Assembly: GCA_030549205.1 (NCBI GenBank)
Contig: JAUKTV010000004.1
Span: 1,550,001-1,614,000, forward strand
Direction: 5' to 3'
Length of the DNA: 64,000 nucleotides
Source: Apiosordaria backusii
Taxonomy: Eukaryota > Ascomycota > Sordariomycetes > Sordariales > Lasiosphaeriaceae
The position numbers and the translations under genes were made by a program. Within the stretch, counting starts at the first letter, position 1; the number at the start of each line of letters is the position of its first letter. This document shows, one piece after another, positions 34,888-46,151 of the stretch. The notes under the pieces were generated by a model, which saw only the letters and a list, made by a program, of their open reading frames with translations, was not told the origin of the DNA and did not search any database.

Positions 34888-35876
34888 TCAATCCTGCAAC
34901 ATCCTCCACTTCACCATCCGTCCCCTCAAATCCAACACCCCCCCCTCCTCCCCCCCCTATCAACCAAAAAACTCCCATCCCCCCTATGATGCATCATCCT
35001 CCCTTTATCTCCCCCCCCACCCGTCTGATTCCCCTCAAAATTCTCCCTGTTCACCCACCCCCTCACCACCTTCAACACCCAAAAATTATACCTCCCCACC
35101 ATCCCCTCATCCTCAACTTTACACTCCAAATTCCCAATCACCCCTTCTCCCCCCACCAGTCCCGCGCCCACCTTCTCCCCCTCCACAACCTCCATCCCAA
35201 ATCTATCCCACTTACTCTCCCCCTCAGCCATCTCACTAGCAGATACATTCCCTATATCCACCACCTTCTCCGCGATCGTCACATTTGGCACGCACAAAAC
35301 GCATTCTTTTGTTTTTTTGAGAAGGGAGTAGGAGTGATCCCAGGGACCGAGGGTTATGCCCACCAGGGTGGGGGAGCTGTGGGAGATCATGCTGTGGAAG
35401 CCTAATGTCATGAGGTTGTGGGTTTTGTCGGAGACTGAGCCGGTTGATACGAGCAAAATGGGGCCCGGCTCGAGGAGGCGGTTGGTTTTAGATAGGGGGA
35501 GGGGGTGGAAGATTTCTTTGGCTTTGGGGAGGGGGGTCTTGCTTGGGGTTCCTGAGGGAGGGGTTGTCTTAGAGGGGGACATGGTTGTTTTGTTTCTCTT
35601 GGATTGGCGGGAGGGTGCTGTTGACTTAGTGGTGGTGGTTTTGCGTTTTGGCATGGTTCTTGTTATGGGATAAGTTGACAAATTTAATGAGGAATGGAAA
35701 GAACACGATATTTGAAGTCGGGCAGGTGAAAGGCGGTTGTGAAGTCGTCGCTGGTAAGACCTGTCGGCGATAGGGGATAGGGGTTGAGATGATGGGAGGA
35801 ATGACGTCACTCCTGCTTGGTGAAAGAGAGCGCGGGAAGGTGCGTGGGCGAGGCGGGATGCTGATCTTGCTGCCAT
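34888..35876 (-). CDS. Flavin-reductase-like (FMN-binding split barrel) protein, with 3' frameshift
   Basis: The start is the ATG at 35876. The frame as read stops at 34926 (316 residues), but one missing base in a G-run near the end lets it continue to 34888 (about 329 residues). The restored tail, with VLDLRGRM before the stop, fits the family much better than the observed Gly/Arg-rich end. The split barrel follows FHPLPLSKTNRLLEPGPILL and includes TLGFHSMISHSSPTLVGITL, GPWDHSYSLLKKTKECVLC and HHRGDGSFLVD. Residues 1-74 are Arg/Ser/Ala-rich and presequence-like, ending before an internal ATG at 35654 (MPKRKTTTTKS), which would give a form with a basic N-terminus. Members bind FMN and act as flavin reductases or oxidoreductases; no partner oxygenase is adjacent. 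The suspect C8 runs on the + strand are 34938-34945 and 34950-34957. Confidence 0.85.
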
Positions 35877-36280
35877 TGTCAAGGCAAAGAAAGAGGGGAG
35901 GTCAATTGAGAAGAACAAAGGATTGGATGAGAGGGAAACGGTGGTTTAAATCCGTCGAGTTGTACTCCGTCCTGCCTTGGTTGATGGTGATCATCATGAT
36001 GGTCGGGGTTAGGGTTGGCCCCTGAGCGAAGCTTGGTCACTTCCAGGTCACGAAGACGGCATGATCACCATTGCTGTTGGCTTATATAACTGGGAAAGCG
36101 ATAAAAGACCAGCTCAGACTGCAGGAGCCAGTCACTTTGACATTGTAAAAAACACACTTAGTATATTTAACCTTTGTCATAAGATGAAGTGGTGAACTTT
36201 TTAAACACACATCCCGTCCTATACCTGACCATCAACACACCGATTTTCCTTTTTATTCATCATGTTCTTCATTTCCCAGT
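35877..36280. other. Short intergenic region, flavin-reductase promoter
   Basis: 404 bp between the flavin-reductase ATG and the 3' end of the ACT gene. It contains GGTTAGGGTTGG at 36007-36018, a telobox-like half element about 131-142 bp upstream of the ATG at 35876. Confidence 0.5.
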
Positions 36281-37570
36281 TTACTTCCCCTCCCTCACCA
36301 GAACAGCCCTCAACACCCCCATCGCCCGCGCACTAACCGCCTCTCCCAAAATGACCGCCCCCGCCCTCGCCGTGCTCAAAAAACTCAACTCCAGCTCCTC
36401 CTGCTGCCCCCCATTACCCAGCGGATAGTCCGGATTCAACTCCTTCACCAGCGTCCCCGCCACCCCCGACACAATCCCCGTAGCCTCAATAGGCAAGCTG
36501 CTCAAATCCAAGAAAATCGGCACCAGCGAGAACCCCTCCGTCGTCGGTCCCACCAAACTATCCCCGAAAATCACCAGCAAAGTCCTGTCCAGCAGTAACG
36601 AAGGGGGGTCCTCATGCGCCAGGGTGATACTCAAGAACCTTGGCTGAGAAACCAGCGCTGACACCAACGCAGTGTAGAATTTGGTATCGACAGTATCAGC
36701 CCAACAAGGCCCATGAGAAGCATGTCTATTACGGTGATGACTGCCGTGGCCATGCTGGTAAAAGACAGCTGGGCGCTCCGAGTACCCCCCTATCATGTTT
36801 TGGTCTTCTTTGCCGGAGCAATGAATCAGCCGCAACTCAGGCTCGATGTAAGGGACAACGTTTCGCTTTTTGAGGTTTTCGAATGTCCGTTCTTGGAGCT
36901 CAGGAATAGAAGAGGGAGGCGGGGTTGTGGGGAGCTCGTTCAACCCGCTGCTCTGGCTTCGGCGCCTGCTGTGGGTGTAGTGGTTGGTGAAAGAGGAGTC
37001 GTCGTCGTCGGAAAAGACAAACCCTTGTGACAGGAGAGTTTTCTCGACTGTCTGCCTGTCTTTGGCGGGGACGAGGATGAAGTCGGTATAGTATGTCGTG
37101 ATGAAAAAAATGGGAATGTTGGCCAAGGCCAATGGTGAGGTGAGGTCTGCCACTCGGGATCCAGCATCCATCCCGGCGCTTGTCACCGAGAAAACGATGT
37201 AATCATCTTTGGAGATGGATACTGCTTTGGCGGCATCTCTGGGCAGTTGTCTGATGACGGGTTCAAAGACAGTCTTCACCCAGGAAGTGTGGCATACTAT
37301 GGAGCACTCGAGAGGGGTGACGCTGATATTGAGAAAGCCATGTCGACTGTTGTTGCCATCCAAGGTGAGGCCGTCAATGTTCCAGTTTGGTCTGCCGCTG
37401 CTCTGTGGAAGGAGAACCCTGAGGATTGGCTGAAGAAAGGTAGAGTAGAGGCTCAGAGGAATATGAATGAGACTCAAGGTGCCATCCTGTTAAAATGTTA
37501 GTGATGCTTCACAGAGTCGTCATGATATAGGATCACTCACCAGAAAGGTTATTTGAGCGGCCAACGCCAT
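36281..37570 (-). CDS. CASTOR-type ACT-domain protein
   Basis: Exons 37570-37541 (ten codons) and 37486-36281 give 411 residues; intron 37540-37487 has GTGAGT..CAG ends with branch CACTAAC. The first exon supplies MALAAQITFL, which joins DGTLSLIHIPLSLYSTFLQP, the conserved start of this fungal family. ACT-type segments appear around FLNISVTPLECSIVC, and then YIVFSVTSAGMDAG, LTSPLALANIPIFFITTYYTDFILVP. A second, diverged half follows a Ser/Pro-rich linker (about residues 180-200). In animals, CASTOR1 uses such ACT folds to sense arginine for TORC1; whether fungal relatives do so is unknown. A His/Gly-rich stretch (YQHGHGSHHRNRHASHG) precedes the second half. Confidence 0.85.
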
Positions 37571-40320
37571 GGGTCCGTCTTCGGATGATCGTCCTCAAAC
37601 GACACAGCCCTCTGGGTCAAGATAATCTCCAGACTTCCAAGTCTGATAAGAAAGAGTTGGCGCACCGTTGACTGAACGGTTACAGTACCGATAGACCGGC
37701 GCTAGGCGAGAAGGGGGACCAAGCGGCGGGGTTATGAGCGGCTGTCAAGGAGGGGCTGTGATAGAGATTGGAGCTGATAAGAAAACAAAGGACACACGAA
37801 TAAAAATATTTTCAAGGTGAACAGAACGGGGTATCGTGAGCTTAAACTTTTTGAGTTGGCGCGCAGTGGAGGTTGAGGATTTTGGTACCCCGTAGATAAT
37901 GTAGGTAGGTATAAGATGGGATGACTCCGCTGGATGGCCAACAACCCCACGAAGGTGACGAAAACGGACCAGCGGTAGGGGACAAGACCAGCTTCTTATA
38001 TCATTATCGGGTCCCGAGAAAAGACTTGGCTCGTAACTAATGAAACCAAAAACCACAAACAAAAAGCAAATTGGAGCCAAATATCACATCACAACATATG
38101 ACGGTGTACCTATGTTGAGGTCCAATACTGTCTCCTGCATGCGTGCCGCGCGCAGGGCCGGGAGGGGCGAGCTTGTGTAATGTGCAACAGTGACGCAGCC
38201 GCACCTTTTTTTTCTGTTTCTGTATCTCTTTGCATCTTTGTGTCTCAAGGGGGCTCATGTGAATGAAGCAAGGGATGGAATCAGGATTCCCGTTGGCTGC
38301 TCTCCTGGCCTGAAGCGAAGAGCACCCAATGTGGCGTTTTACTTTTGTTCTTTCGAGCTGTCCTTGTTTTTCATCCCAACAGCCACAGCCGTAAAGGTTC
38401 TCACCCGCATTGAGGGCGTAGCATTATGGTATGGAATTCCCAACCACAACACAGAAGAGATACTTTGGATGGAGTCGAGATAAGAAAGGATCGACACCAA
38501 TGAGGCCACATTGATTTGGGCTATGGAACTCCATAGATAGTAAGTAAATGCATGTGTGTTGTCTGATCGGGAACTGAACTCTAACGCCAAAAGTTCCACT
38601 CGGGGGAGATTGGGGCGAAGGGAAAACACGGCTTGGCTCTTCCCATGACCTGACCCGATCTCAAAAGAGATCCAAAGGGATTGCGACCTGTCACCTTTTT
38701 GGGGCCCTCCCTGCATACAACTTGCGAGCAGCGGTGGGCCGGCGACGTGGGGGTTTGCGAGCGGACGGTATCCTAACCTCCAAGCGAGAAGTTGCTCCTT
38801 TGCCCGGCTTCACCTTTGAGACAAAGTTCGGATGCTCCTCCGAGGTCTCTCCCTTGAAAGATCATGATCTCAGCTGCTGAAGCACGCATATCACATCATC
38901 GTATTGCGCAGTATACCACCAGAAAATGGCAGGGGAGGGGTTCACAGAGTGGACACTCGCGGATGGCGTCTCCGCCCAGATCATCGTCCGTCATCCGTCG
39001 TGCTGGTGAGAGCTCAAGTTGCGGCGTTGCCAAGTTCCATTGCCCCGCACTCAGCGTCCGGCAACCATGTCCTCCAGTCAGAGGCTGTACCACCACCGCA
39101 CAACACCGGCTTGCACTGTCGTCGAAAAGCTGATGGCTGGCCATGTGTTTGTTGCGAGAGATGAGCACAATGTGGTGCGACTTGAGACACTCTCGCTATG
39201 GCCGGCCGACATACACTAAGTGATGACTATAACGCCAAGAAGAAAAAAGAGAGGGGTGGAAGTTGGATGGGAGGGACCAATTGAGACTCGGAGTAAATTG
39301 ACCAAGGAGAAACACAGGACACACACCTCGGCGAGCTTTCAAAAAATCTTGTTCCTGACCATGCACAGAGACTCCGAGGTGGGAGCTGCAGCTTTCCCCG
39401 CGCTGTCGATCAGCCCTCCCGTGTCGTGGCATATGAGCACCCGCGTAAGAAGACCGCAGAAAGGGGGACGAGGGAAGCTCTGTTGCTATAATACCCGTTG
39501 ATAATGTTAATAACACTGAGGTCCCGTCATATTGGTGCTGCCGGTATTTTGGTGATGGCCAAGAGACTCGATCCCACTGCTCGGCCTGTCCGAATCGGTC
39601 GTTCCCGGATATGAAGTACGTGGGGAGAATACCACGATGCACCAGACTCTCTGGAGTGGGGTTGAGTCGGTTCTGGCGTCACCTTGCTTCTCCCAACAAT
39701 AGGCCATATTGCCAGCACACACCTGCTCGAGCATCTCGGGCGTCAGCGAAGTTTCAGCCATTGTGGTGTATGTGACCACTGTCGAATACGGATATGGCTC
39801 CAGTCCCAATGAGACATGTTGAGATCTGGACCTGGTCCGAACCCGGGCAGAAAAGACCGGCGAGAATCTGAGCCAATGATCGCGACGACCAACATGAACC
39901 GTGACGCCACGGTTCAGACCGCTGCGGCCTCAGCTCAAACCGAACTGCACGACGCAGGTTCAAGGGATGCGCCCTGCGTGTGACGGGCAATAGTAAAACG
40001 CGGGGGCGTCTTCCTTCGGCCCTATTGAAGCATGAGAGTGGTCCATCACGATTCTGCTGGTTTTCCTGATCTGACAGGTCAAATCTATGCCTTTCGGCGG
40101 AGAGTTTTGGCGGCGGGGCTGGACAAAACTCGGCTGACCGCTCGAGGTTCGGCCCGAGCAAATCAATATCGTCGACGGCTAGCCTGGACAATCAAAAAGC
40201 TCAGAAAATCAGCCGAACCGTGCCACTGGCCAATGGCAGCAAGAGTCAGGGGCCACCAACCGATCACCACACACAAGAAGCAATGAGAGACCTGCACATT
40301 GATCGATGCCCAATGCTTTG
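37571..40320. other. Intergenic region, ACT gene promoter to METTL25-like 3' end
   Basis: 2.75 kb with no recognisable gene. It includes GTAGGTAGGT at 37901-37910. Frames up to 148 codons exist on both strands but overlap each other and look random. Confidence 0.5.
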
Positions 40321-42102
40321 TTATCTCTTGATGCCAACAACCACCAGGTTTCGGGGGCTCTCGCGGTAGTCGAAAACTGTCTCGACCCAACAGTCCTTGA
40401 CGATATCGGAGTGCTCGCGCAGGAAAAGCCAGCGGTCAGTAACAATCAGGGATTCTACGACGCATGCGCTGAAGGCCATCAAGCTCCATACCGCGCTGAG
40501 CTCTCTCTTCCGATCCCGGAACTCGTCCTCATATCGAGCAATTTCCTCGTCTGTGATGTTCCCCATCTTTTCCGCAATAACCTCGTTGTATTGGCTGAAC
40601 TCGGAGTTGGTGGTCAGCTTTGCGATCGCTCCGCGGACATAAGCTGCAAGGGAGGTATAGCACTGCTTGCGTAAAGATCCGATGACCACCGGGTTGGTGC
40701 TCGTATTGAACGGGCTCTTGTCAGTTTCTTCACCGTGGTGGATTCTCGAGATGACGCCCCTGTCCAGAAACATTTTTTGAAGGACCGCGCGGTAAAAGTG
40801 GCGGGTAAAGAAACCGCTGCTCTCCTGCTCAGTCCAGTTTTGCGGCGCTTGACACGCCATCATGCGGGCGGTGATATTCAGTCGGATCCCGTCATCGTTG
40901 TAAGTCGATACCCGCTCACTCATGGGGAAACCCTGGGGGTCTCGTTTCTCTGCTTCTCTGGCAACTCGAGCGTTGATGGGCTGCAGGCTTGGCCGACTGA
41001 ATGGGGGCTTGAAGGTTGGAGGGCCCAACTTCTCCGTCATTAGGTTGTAGCAGCAGCCCACAATGGCCACTGCGTGGATACATGGGTTCAGCACCATGGA
41101 GCGAATGCCATAATGTGACAGGTTTCCGCAGGAGTGAATGGATACAGCCATCATGGCGAGCTTGTCTTGGTCGACCTCTTCCTCGCAGCCTCTCAGTTGC
41201 GAGAGAACCCCGGTCAAGTCAGCGTGCTCCAAACGCCCAACGACATACTCGATAGTTCCCTTCCCTTCCTCGACCGTATATGTGGCTTGCATCTCCTTAC
41301 GAGATCTGAGATCTATCGTGGCAAGCTCCTCGTCTGTCACGCCAAGTTCTCTAGCGACTTGCTTCAAGGCTTCCTCATCGTTATGCTTTGATAAATCTGT
41401 GGCTTCCAGGATCCGGTGGTAGAGCTTCTTGTTCCGCACTCGCTTCTCCTTCTCAGCCAAGCCTGACAGGATGTCAAGATCCTTGGCGCCAGCCATGTTG
41501 GCTTCTTTGCTCTCCACTGCCACAATATGTTTATTGTAGGGAGGACTAGCCAAAGTACGTCCCAGGTAATTCTGGCCACTGCCAAAGTCTACAAAGTGAG
41601 TCAAGTCCTTGCCCCGGGTCTCGGCGATGTCCTCTGCCAATCTGTCGATATATCCGGCGAAATGGGTGACTTCATGGACCTTTTTCGTCTTCATGCCAAG
41701 AGCGACTGATCTAGGCAACACGGGAAGCTTGGGCTTGCTGGGCTGAAATGACCGTCGCAAAGAAAGTTTTCTGATGTCCTTGACATACTGAACAAGCGAC
41801 TCGGGAGGTGAGCCGGGGCCACTGTTGGGTGACGAAGATGACAGGTCGTCCCGCATGAGAAAATCAAGAAGAGCCATTGGCTCATTCTCCAAAAGAAAAG
41901 CCTGCCATTCTTTAGGCACAGCTGCGCTGAAAACGCCAGGTTCAGTGGTGAAAAAGTCCAGGATGTGAACACCACCGCAAAGGAAGCGAAAGAGGTCCGA
42001 GTTGGTGGTGAAGTGTAGCAGGCGTTCGACGTATTCTTCAGATGAAGAGAACTCGTCTGAATAAGGGAGGTCCCTTTCTGGCCGTGTCTGAAAAGTGCTC
42101 AT
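40321..42102 (-). CDS. METTL25/RRNAD1-type methyltransferase-domain protein
   Basis: Single-exon gene of 593 residues from the ATG at 42102. SAM-binding motif I is VDFGSGQNYLGR at residues 171-182, with the acidic strand-2 end VAVES at 194-198. The C-terminal catalytic core has the family-specific SIHSCGNLSH (321-330) and VGCCYNLMTEK (348-358). The N-terminal helical part (WQAFLLE...LLDFLM) and the HEVTHFAGYIDRLAED segment before motif I are likewise characteristic. A non-conserved, charged insert of about 110 residues separates strand 2 from the SIHSCGN block. The substrate of this family was not established to my knowledge. Divergent from uS13m, sharing a 321-bp promoter region. Confidence 0.92.
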   Translation of the reverse strand: MSTFQTRPERDLPYSDEFSSSEEYVERLLHFTTNSDLFRFLCGGVHILDFFTTEPGVFSAAVPKEWQAFLLENEPMALLDFLMRDDLSSSSPNSGPGSPPESLVQYVKDIRKLSLRRSFQPSKPKLPVLPRSVALGMKTKKVHEVTHFAGYIDRLAEDIAETRGKDLTHFVDFGSGQNYLGRTLASPPYNKHIVAVESKEANMAGAKDLDILSGLAEKEKRVRNKKLYHRILEATDLSKHNDEEALKQVARELGVTDEELATIDLRSRKEMQATYTVEEGKGTIEYVVGRLEHADLTGVLSQLRGCEEEVDQDKLAMMAVSIHSCGNLSHYGIRSMVLNPCIHAVAIVGCCYNLMTEKLGPPTFKPPFSRPSLQPINARVAREAEKRDPQGFPMSERVSTYNDDGIRLNITARMMACQAPQNWTEQESSGFFTRHFYRAVLQKMFLDRGVISRIHHGEETDKSPFNTSTNPVVIGSLRKQCYTSLAAYVRGAIAKLTTNSEFSQYNEVIAEKMGNITDEEIARYEDEFRDRKRELSAVWSLMAFSACVVESLIVTDRWLFLREHSDIVKDCWVETVFDYRESPRNLVVVGIKR

Positions 42103-42423
42103 GATGTGAGCATGACGTGTGAAAAGAACGAGTGGTGAATATGTTCGTGCTGCTCTGATATTCGACTCAGCTAATGAATTTTGGTCATAATTTCAATATT
42201 CCATTTGGGCAAGACCCCTGCTTGGCTTGCAGCCCAAGCCCAACACCAAATGCCAGGGTCTGACGGCTGCGCTCAGCTGCCAGACGCCCGCCGGATTTTC
42301 ATCGGCAAGACCCGGTCGCATCTTGAATTCAAGTTGGGACCTTGTCTGCGACGACATTGGCCCTGGCCCACGATTGCCAGCAACGAGAAGGTGACTTGAG
42401 GCTAGCAGCCCGCATTCTTCAAC
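42103..42423. promoter_or_regulatory. Divergent promoter region, METTL25-like / uS13m
   Basis: 321 bp between two start codons on opposite strands, so both promoters must lie here or in the leaders. No TATA-like box was evident to me on either side. Confidence 0.55.
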
Positions 42424-42905
42424 ATGGTACGGGCCCCCCATTGCTTCCCATAGCTTCCTCTTTGCTAACCACGGCCATCAGGTGTCCTTATTCGGTGTCA
42501 ATTTCCACGAGGCGAAGCTCGTCCAAGTGCGCCAGCTCCTACCCCTCCAGTCCCGACGATGAACCGCCATTTCTAACTTTTTGTCAACTGCAGAAAGCTC
42601 TCCAACACTTCTATGCCCTCGGGCCACAAACAGCGGTCCGGATCATGGCCAAGCACTCCATTCACCCCCGAGCCAAGATTGGCACCCTCTCCCCGAAAAC
42701 CGTCACAGCCCTGACAGCCGAATTATCAACCATGACAATAGAAAGCGATGCGCGGAAGATTATCCAGGACAATATCAAACGGTTACGTGACATGGGAACA
42801 TACCGCGGCAGACGACACGCCATGAACCTGCCCGTACGCGGCCAACGCACAAGAAACCAGAACATGAACGCCATCAAGCTCAACAGAATCGAGCGCAAGG
42901 GGTAG
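42424..42905 (+). CDS. SWS2: Mitochondrial small-subunit ribosomal protein uS13m
   Basis: Exons 42424-42426, 42482-42526 and 42594-42905 give 119 residues, the usual length for mitochondrial S13. The first coding exon is the start codon alone; intron 1 (GTACGG..CAG, branch GCTAACC) directly follows it, and the protein then reads VSLFGVNFHEAKLVQ, joining KALQHFYALGPQTA after intron 2 (GTGCGC..CAG, branch TTCTAAC). The C-terminal block (DNIKRLRDMGTYRGRRHAMN, LPVRGQRTRNQ) is the hallmark of S13, contacting 16S-type rRNA. No separate presequence is visible, as in yeast Sws2. The frame upstream of 42594 (back to 42342) is open but is mostly intron and not translated. Confidence 0.95.
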
Positions 42906-43112
42906 AGTGGTTATGTTGGCTTGGGTGGCATGTTTGCGGTCTGGCGAGGTAGAAGATGAAAAAAAAGGAACCATTCGGCACGGCGTTCAGAGTTATCAAT
43001 GATGATGGCCTGGTTCTCAAAGAAAAACGAAAGCATCTGTGTTTCTAGTGTACAATACAACAACAAAAACCAATAAATGAACAAACAAAAACAAAAACAC
43101 CACCAAAAAAGA

Positions 43113-44656
43113 CTACCACAACCCCTCCAACTCATCCTCCATCACCTCCTCCCCCCTCTCCTGCATCTCCCTCGCAACCCTCTCCACCTCCCCCCAAACC
43201 CTCAGCACATTCCCCCTACCACCTTCTTCACATCCTCATCCCCCACCCCATGTCTCAGCAACTCCCCCACCAAATCAGGGTACTTGCTCACATCCTCCAG
43301 TCCCCGAGGCACCCCCTCAATCCCATCAAAATCGCTCCCAAACCCCACATGCTCCCACCCGATCCTCTCGCCTATATACCTCACGTGCCTGACCACCTGC
43401 TCAAGCGTGTTATTCCTCTCATCAAACACCGGCAGTCCCCCCTTATCCTCCCCAGGAGTGCAAGAGATAAAATCCGGCGCGAAATTCACCATCACCACCC
43501 CGTTGTTGTTCTTCACCAAATCCAACACTTGGTCGGGCACGTTTCTCGGATGGGGACATACAGCATAAGCAGATGAATGGCTGAACATCACCGGGGCTCT
43601 ACTCCCTTTTGTCTTGGAGAGATTACCCCCCAAAACATCGAGCATGGTATCGACAGAGGTATGCGACAGGTCAATGATCATCCCTATCCTATTCATCTCT
43701 TTGATGAGATCAACCCCATAAGGGACTGACAACCCGCCATGAACGGGGGGCGCAATCCTAATCTTGCGGGGGTCATCCGGAAGAGTGTCGAGGGCGGAAT
43801 CCGCGAATTTATTGGGGCAGTTGTGGGTCAGTGTTGCGTAGCGGACTCCGAGGGAGTGATATGCTCGAAGGACGGAGGGGGAGTTGGCGATTTGGTGGAG
43901 GCCTTCGATGCCGAGGGGGGAGATGAGCTGGTCGCTGTGACGGAAATAATTCAAGGCGGAGGCGGAGGTGATGTTGGAGATGGGGGAGAAGGTATCGGGG
44001 TAGGAGGAGGAGAGGCGGTGGAGGAGGTCGATTTGGGAGAGGGTTGATGTTACGACTGTGATGTGTATTAGATAAGATCTTGATAGGGGGGGATAAAAAG
44101 GTGGGGGGGGGGGGGGGGCGAACTGGAACCGTAGTTGGAGTCTGAAAAGTCTGTGCCGTTGGAGGGGCAAGGCCAGAATACACTCCAAAAGGCACCGCCG
44201 TTCATACCAGCCCTGAGACGGGGGATGTCGACGTGACCTCGGAGGCCGCCTTTGGTGAAGGGCTTGGTGAAGTTGTCATTGTAGATGTGGTTGTTGTAGT
44301 AGGCCCGGAGGAGGATGGCGAGATCATTGTGTCCGTCTGATATGAGAATTAGTGATTGAGCTCATAAAAAGATCATATTTTCAGGGGCTGTTACCAATCA
44401 AGGGAGTATGGCTCAAGATATGCTTGACTCGCTCTTCAATACTGCTTGGCAGCTGTGGCTTTGATGTGTGAGGTTTCCGGGGAATATAGCCGGCGCCACT
44501 TATGGGGAGAAATAAGTATGAAAGCAAAAGGCATGAGAATACGACACACAGAGCTACCCTCTTCGCCCTTGCTGGCCTCCGAGGGCGAGACCGTGATTCG
44601 GACCCGAAGTCGCCGGCTTCGAGCTCGGCCCACTTGGGATATCTGTCCGACTTCAT
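43113..44656 (-). CDS. Membrane dipeptidase (peptidase M19), with 3' frameshift
   Basis: Exons 44656-44395, 44336-44130 and 44055 onward. As read, exon 3 stops at 43202 (440 residues), right after VVGG. One missing base in the five-base run at 43212-43216 removes the conserved GGNVLRVW block; with it the frame runs to 43113 (about 470 residues). Residues about 30-55 form a single N-terminal hydrophobic segment (LCVVFSCLLLSYLFLPIS), a signal anchor, so the enzyme is probably type II membrane-bound. Metal ligands: His90 and Asp92 in DGHND, Glu in GIEGLHQI, His in LSHTS and SHSSAYAV, Asp in GSDFDG. Role: zinc dipeptidase cleaving dipeptides. Intron 1 (44394-44337) is standard; intron 2 (44129-44056) has an unusual GTTCCA donor and contains a 16-C run. 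Convergent with uS13m. Confidence 0.88.
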
Positions 44657-46151
44657 CGGAACTGACCCCGTTTCTCTTGGTGGGCTATTCCTGTTCTGAA
44701 AAGGAGGTGATGCTGATGCTCCAGGACTGCACAGTTGGCGTGGTGGATTTGTTTGGATACGGGATGTAAGCAGTCAGGGGATGGAGACGGGGATTGAATA
44801 CGCGGCTTAGCAATCCTTAGGCTCGGGTCGCTAAGAGAGAGTGTCTCGGCCAAGCTTATTAGTGACTGCTTGATTTGGTGACAACTTGTTTGAATATTCC
44901 CCTACACATGTCTGATATCCAGAGATAGGAATGGGTGGCCCCTTCAGTCTCCGTAGTTACTGCGGTAATGTTCAACCATGCATCAAGTTTACCAGATACA
45001 GCTGTCAGCTGCTGCAAGTCATCCCAGGTTGCTCTTCTTTAACACTGTTAAGGTGGGTGTCCGTGCATTAACAGTTTTGGCGGCTGACTGTCAAACTATC
45101 TGTTAGAGCTTCAAGGTTGCTATAATTCGTCTCATGTTTGCACATCCCGTCGGCAACTGTTGGCTGTCAGAGAGTTGTGAGCTTCCGTGCTACCTACAGA
45201 TTTCCGAAGCAGATCTGTTCAAGTGCCTAACATGTTGTCGACAGTCTTTGACACTTGACAGAAGTCTGATCTACATAGGGAGCTGGGTGGGCTGGACCCT
45301 GCCCAGGCGGATTGACAGCCCTATTCCCTCCTGCTTCTAAAACGGTTTCCTTACGTCATCAGTGCTTGTCACTCGTCCTCCGAAGTTCAGAACCAACAAG
45401 AAACAAGAGCATTCCGAAGACTTGTGTGAATCAGCAGTTTCAACGTCTTCTAATCGCCTGTGCTCTCCCTAGCTGAGAATCTGTAGTGTATATCTGTAGT
45501 TTCCACATTTGGCCGTTTCAAGAAGTCGGTGTGCGCTGAGATCCCGTTGCTCGTTTCGAGGTGGACATGGTGGACCACAATCTGCTGCAGGGGTTGAGGG
45601 GCAGGCCCCGCCGGTGGCCTCTTGTCGTCAGTGAAAGCTTTCGGTGCTCCAGCCAATGAAACCGAGATGGCGCTGGGTTTCTGCATCCCAGCCTGGGGTT
45701 GTCGGGTCACTTCCAGTTCTTGCCGCTTCCATCATTGCGCCGGAATCCAGAACTTTTTTTGCTGCTGGCCATCTCTTTTGTTCAACCTCAGCTTCTTTCA
45801 CCAGCCTCCATTGCTTCCTGACCTTTCAGGTGTGAACTTCCCGCCGTGTGCCCTCTTCCAGACCCGACGTTCCGGGTGCCCTACCTCCGTGGTTTTCCCT
45901 CTGAAGATTTCTACCCAACTACGCGGTACAAGCTAGAACGCTCAGCCTCAATTGCGCAGGAGACCAACCTTGACGTTCCCCCTGCATCCACCGTTTCTGG
46001 AGCTGACCCTCGAAACTGGCTTTACGAGTTCACGACCGACATTTCAATTTTTGTTTATTCTAGACTTCTGCCCGGCCGAGCCGTTGACTTCTAATTCTAC
46101 TGCCCTTTCCAACTACACATCACTGAGCGCAATCGGTCGTCTTCCCCAAAG
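44657..46151. other. Intergenic region between divergent M19 and Rgd2-like genes
   Basis: 1.5 kb containing both promoters. The 300 bp before the Rgd2-like ATG is CT-rich and ends CCCCAAAG just before the ATG. No recognisable gene was found. Confidence 0.5.

Noticed and set aside
42342..42593. Upstream extension of the uS13m frame
   Set aside because: The frame is open but contains two intron segments; the conserved N-terminus is encoded by 42424-42426 and 42482-42526 in other phases.
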